Shown piece by piece: positions 6,320 through 6,585 of a DNA stretch of 6,585 bases. Origin of the DNA: Candidatus Methanophagales archaeon (lineage in GTDB: Archaea > Halobacteriota > Syntropharchaeia > Alkanophagales > Methanospirareceae); NCBI GenBank assembly GCA_021161765.1, contig JAGGZZ010000176.1, positions 1-6,585 on the forward strand, given 5' to 3'. Numbering within the stretch: position 1 is the first letter of the stretch; each line of letters opens with the position of its first letter. The notes beneath the pieces were generated by a model that was given only the letters and a program-made list of their open reading frames with translations, did not search any database and had not been told where the DNA came from. The translations under genes and the position numbers were made by a program.

Positions 6320-6324
6320 TGTGT

Positions 6325-6360
6325 ATAAAGTATAGCATCCTTCTATTTAAGACACAGATT
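6325..6360 (-). repeat. 36-base dispersed repeat, copy 2, spanning the hydrolase promoter
   Basis: Its - strand matches 1124-1159 at 31 of 36 positions. It contains CTTAAATAG (about 6342-6350), placed some 26 bases before the hydrolase ATG, as expected of a TATA box for a leaderless transcript. The adjoining + strand bases 6351-6362 are one copy of the ten-base unit found in the array at 1038-1136. Confidence 0.7.
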
Positions 6361-6414
6361 AACTAAAGAAAAGAGGCATCAAATCTCGTACTTGTGTATC
6401 TTACGCTTTGCACA

Positions 6415-6585
6415 TTAGCGAACCCCTAACTTCACCATCTTGCTCATCCCATAATCGTATCGAAATATCAAACTGCGGTCCTCCAGGTCTTGCAATATTC
6501 TCGAAAGCGTGGATTTTGGTATTCCCGTTCGGGCTGACATGTCCGCCTGGTTCATCTCGCCGTATTCCATCAATGCTTCTATCAC
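6415..6585 (-). CDS. Winged-helix transcriptional regulator, C-terminal part only
   Basis: The - strand frame is open from the right edge of the window to TAA at 6415-6417, giving the last 56 residues. VIEALMEYGEMNQADMSART (1-20) forms the first helices, GIPKSTLSRILQDLEDRSLI (21-40) the recognition helix and following helix, and FRYDYGMSKMVKLGVR (41-56) the wing and end. This is a MarR/TrmB-like winged helix of the kind found at the C-terminus of archaeal regulators, some of them membrane-anchored. The N-terminal part is outside the window, so ligand and anchoring are unknown. It lies on the same strand as the hydrolase, 95 bases upstream. A T-rich run on its - strand (about 6363-6375) may end its transcript, and the hydrolase has its own promoter-like box. 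Confidence 0.82.
   Translation of the reverse strand: MIEALMEYGEMNQADMSARTGIPKSTLSRILQDLEDRSLIFRYDYGMSKMVKLGVR

Overview
The window looks like a piece of an archaeal genome, most likely a methanogen- or ANME-type euryarchaeote. That assignment is inference. It rests on a UPF0282-type metallo-hydrolase (a mainly archaeal family), an archaeal-style winged-helix protein, an archaeal AAA ATPase, TATA-like A/T boxes about 25-40 bases before several starts, and few good Shine-Dalgarno sites. No rRNA or tRNA gene is visible, so the lineage cannot be fixed here.

Layout. Positions 1-1032 (+) hold the end of an acetylornithine-type aminotransferase. It converges on a small-conductance mechanosensitive channel gene (1156-2205, -). 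Between them lies a palindromic array of ten-base repeats (1038-1136). The channel gene is divergent from a PHP-domain phosphoesterase (2422-3147, +). The gap between those two contains a 72-base stretch with no G on the + strand and two hairpins. The PHP gene overlaps tail to tail with a MobA-like nucleotidyltransferase (3110-3733, -).

Positions 3753 to 4503 are a graveyard of mobile DNA on the - strand: a likely insertion-sequence end, a transposase-like remnant in two fragments (4013-4162 and 3775-4029), and a second decayed coding remnant (4246-4503). An AAA ATPase with a DUF4143-type C-terminus follows (4535-5590, +) and appears to have lost its middle part in frame. It converges on a UPF0282 metallo-beta-lactamase-fold gene (5619-6319, -), which has lost its middle out of frame and is a pseudogene. 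The window closes with the C-terminus of a winged-helix regulator (6415-6585, -).

The genes do not form one pathway: arginine biosynthesis, osmotic protection, a phosphoesterase and molybdenum-cofactor maturation are ordinary housekeeping. The main oddities are the three neighbouring genes that each lack their central part (3.8-6.1 kb), and a 36-base sequence shared in inverted orientation between 1124-1159 and 6325-6360, attached at both sites to the same ten-base repeat. I see no convincing new multi-gene system.
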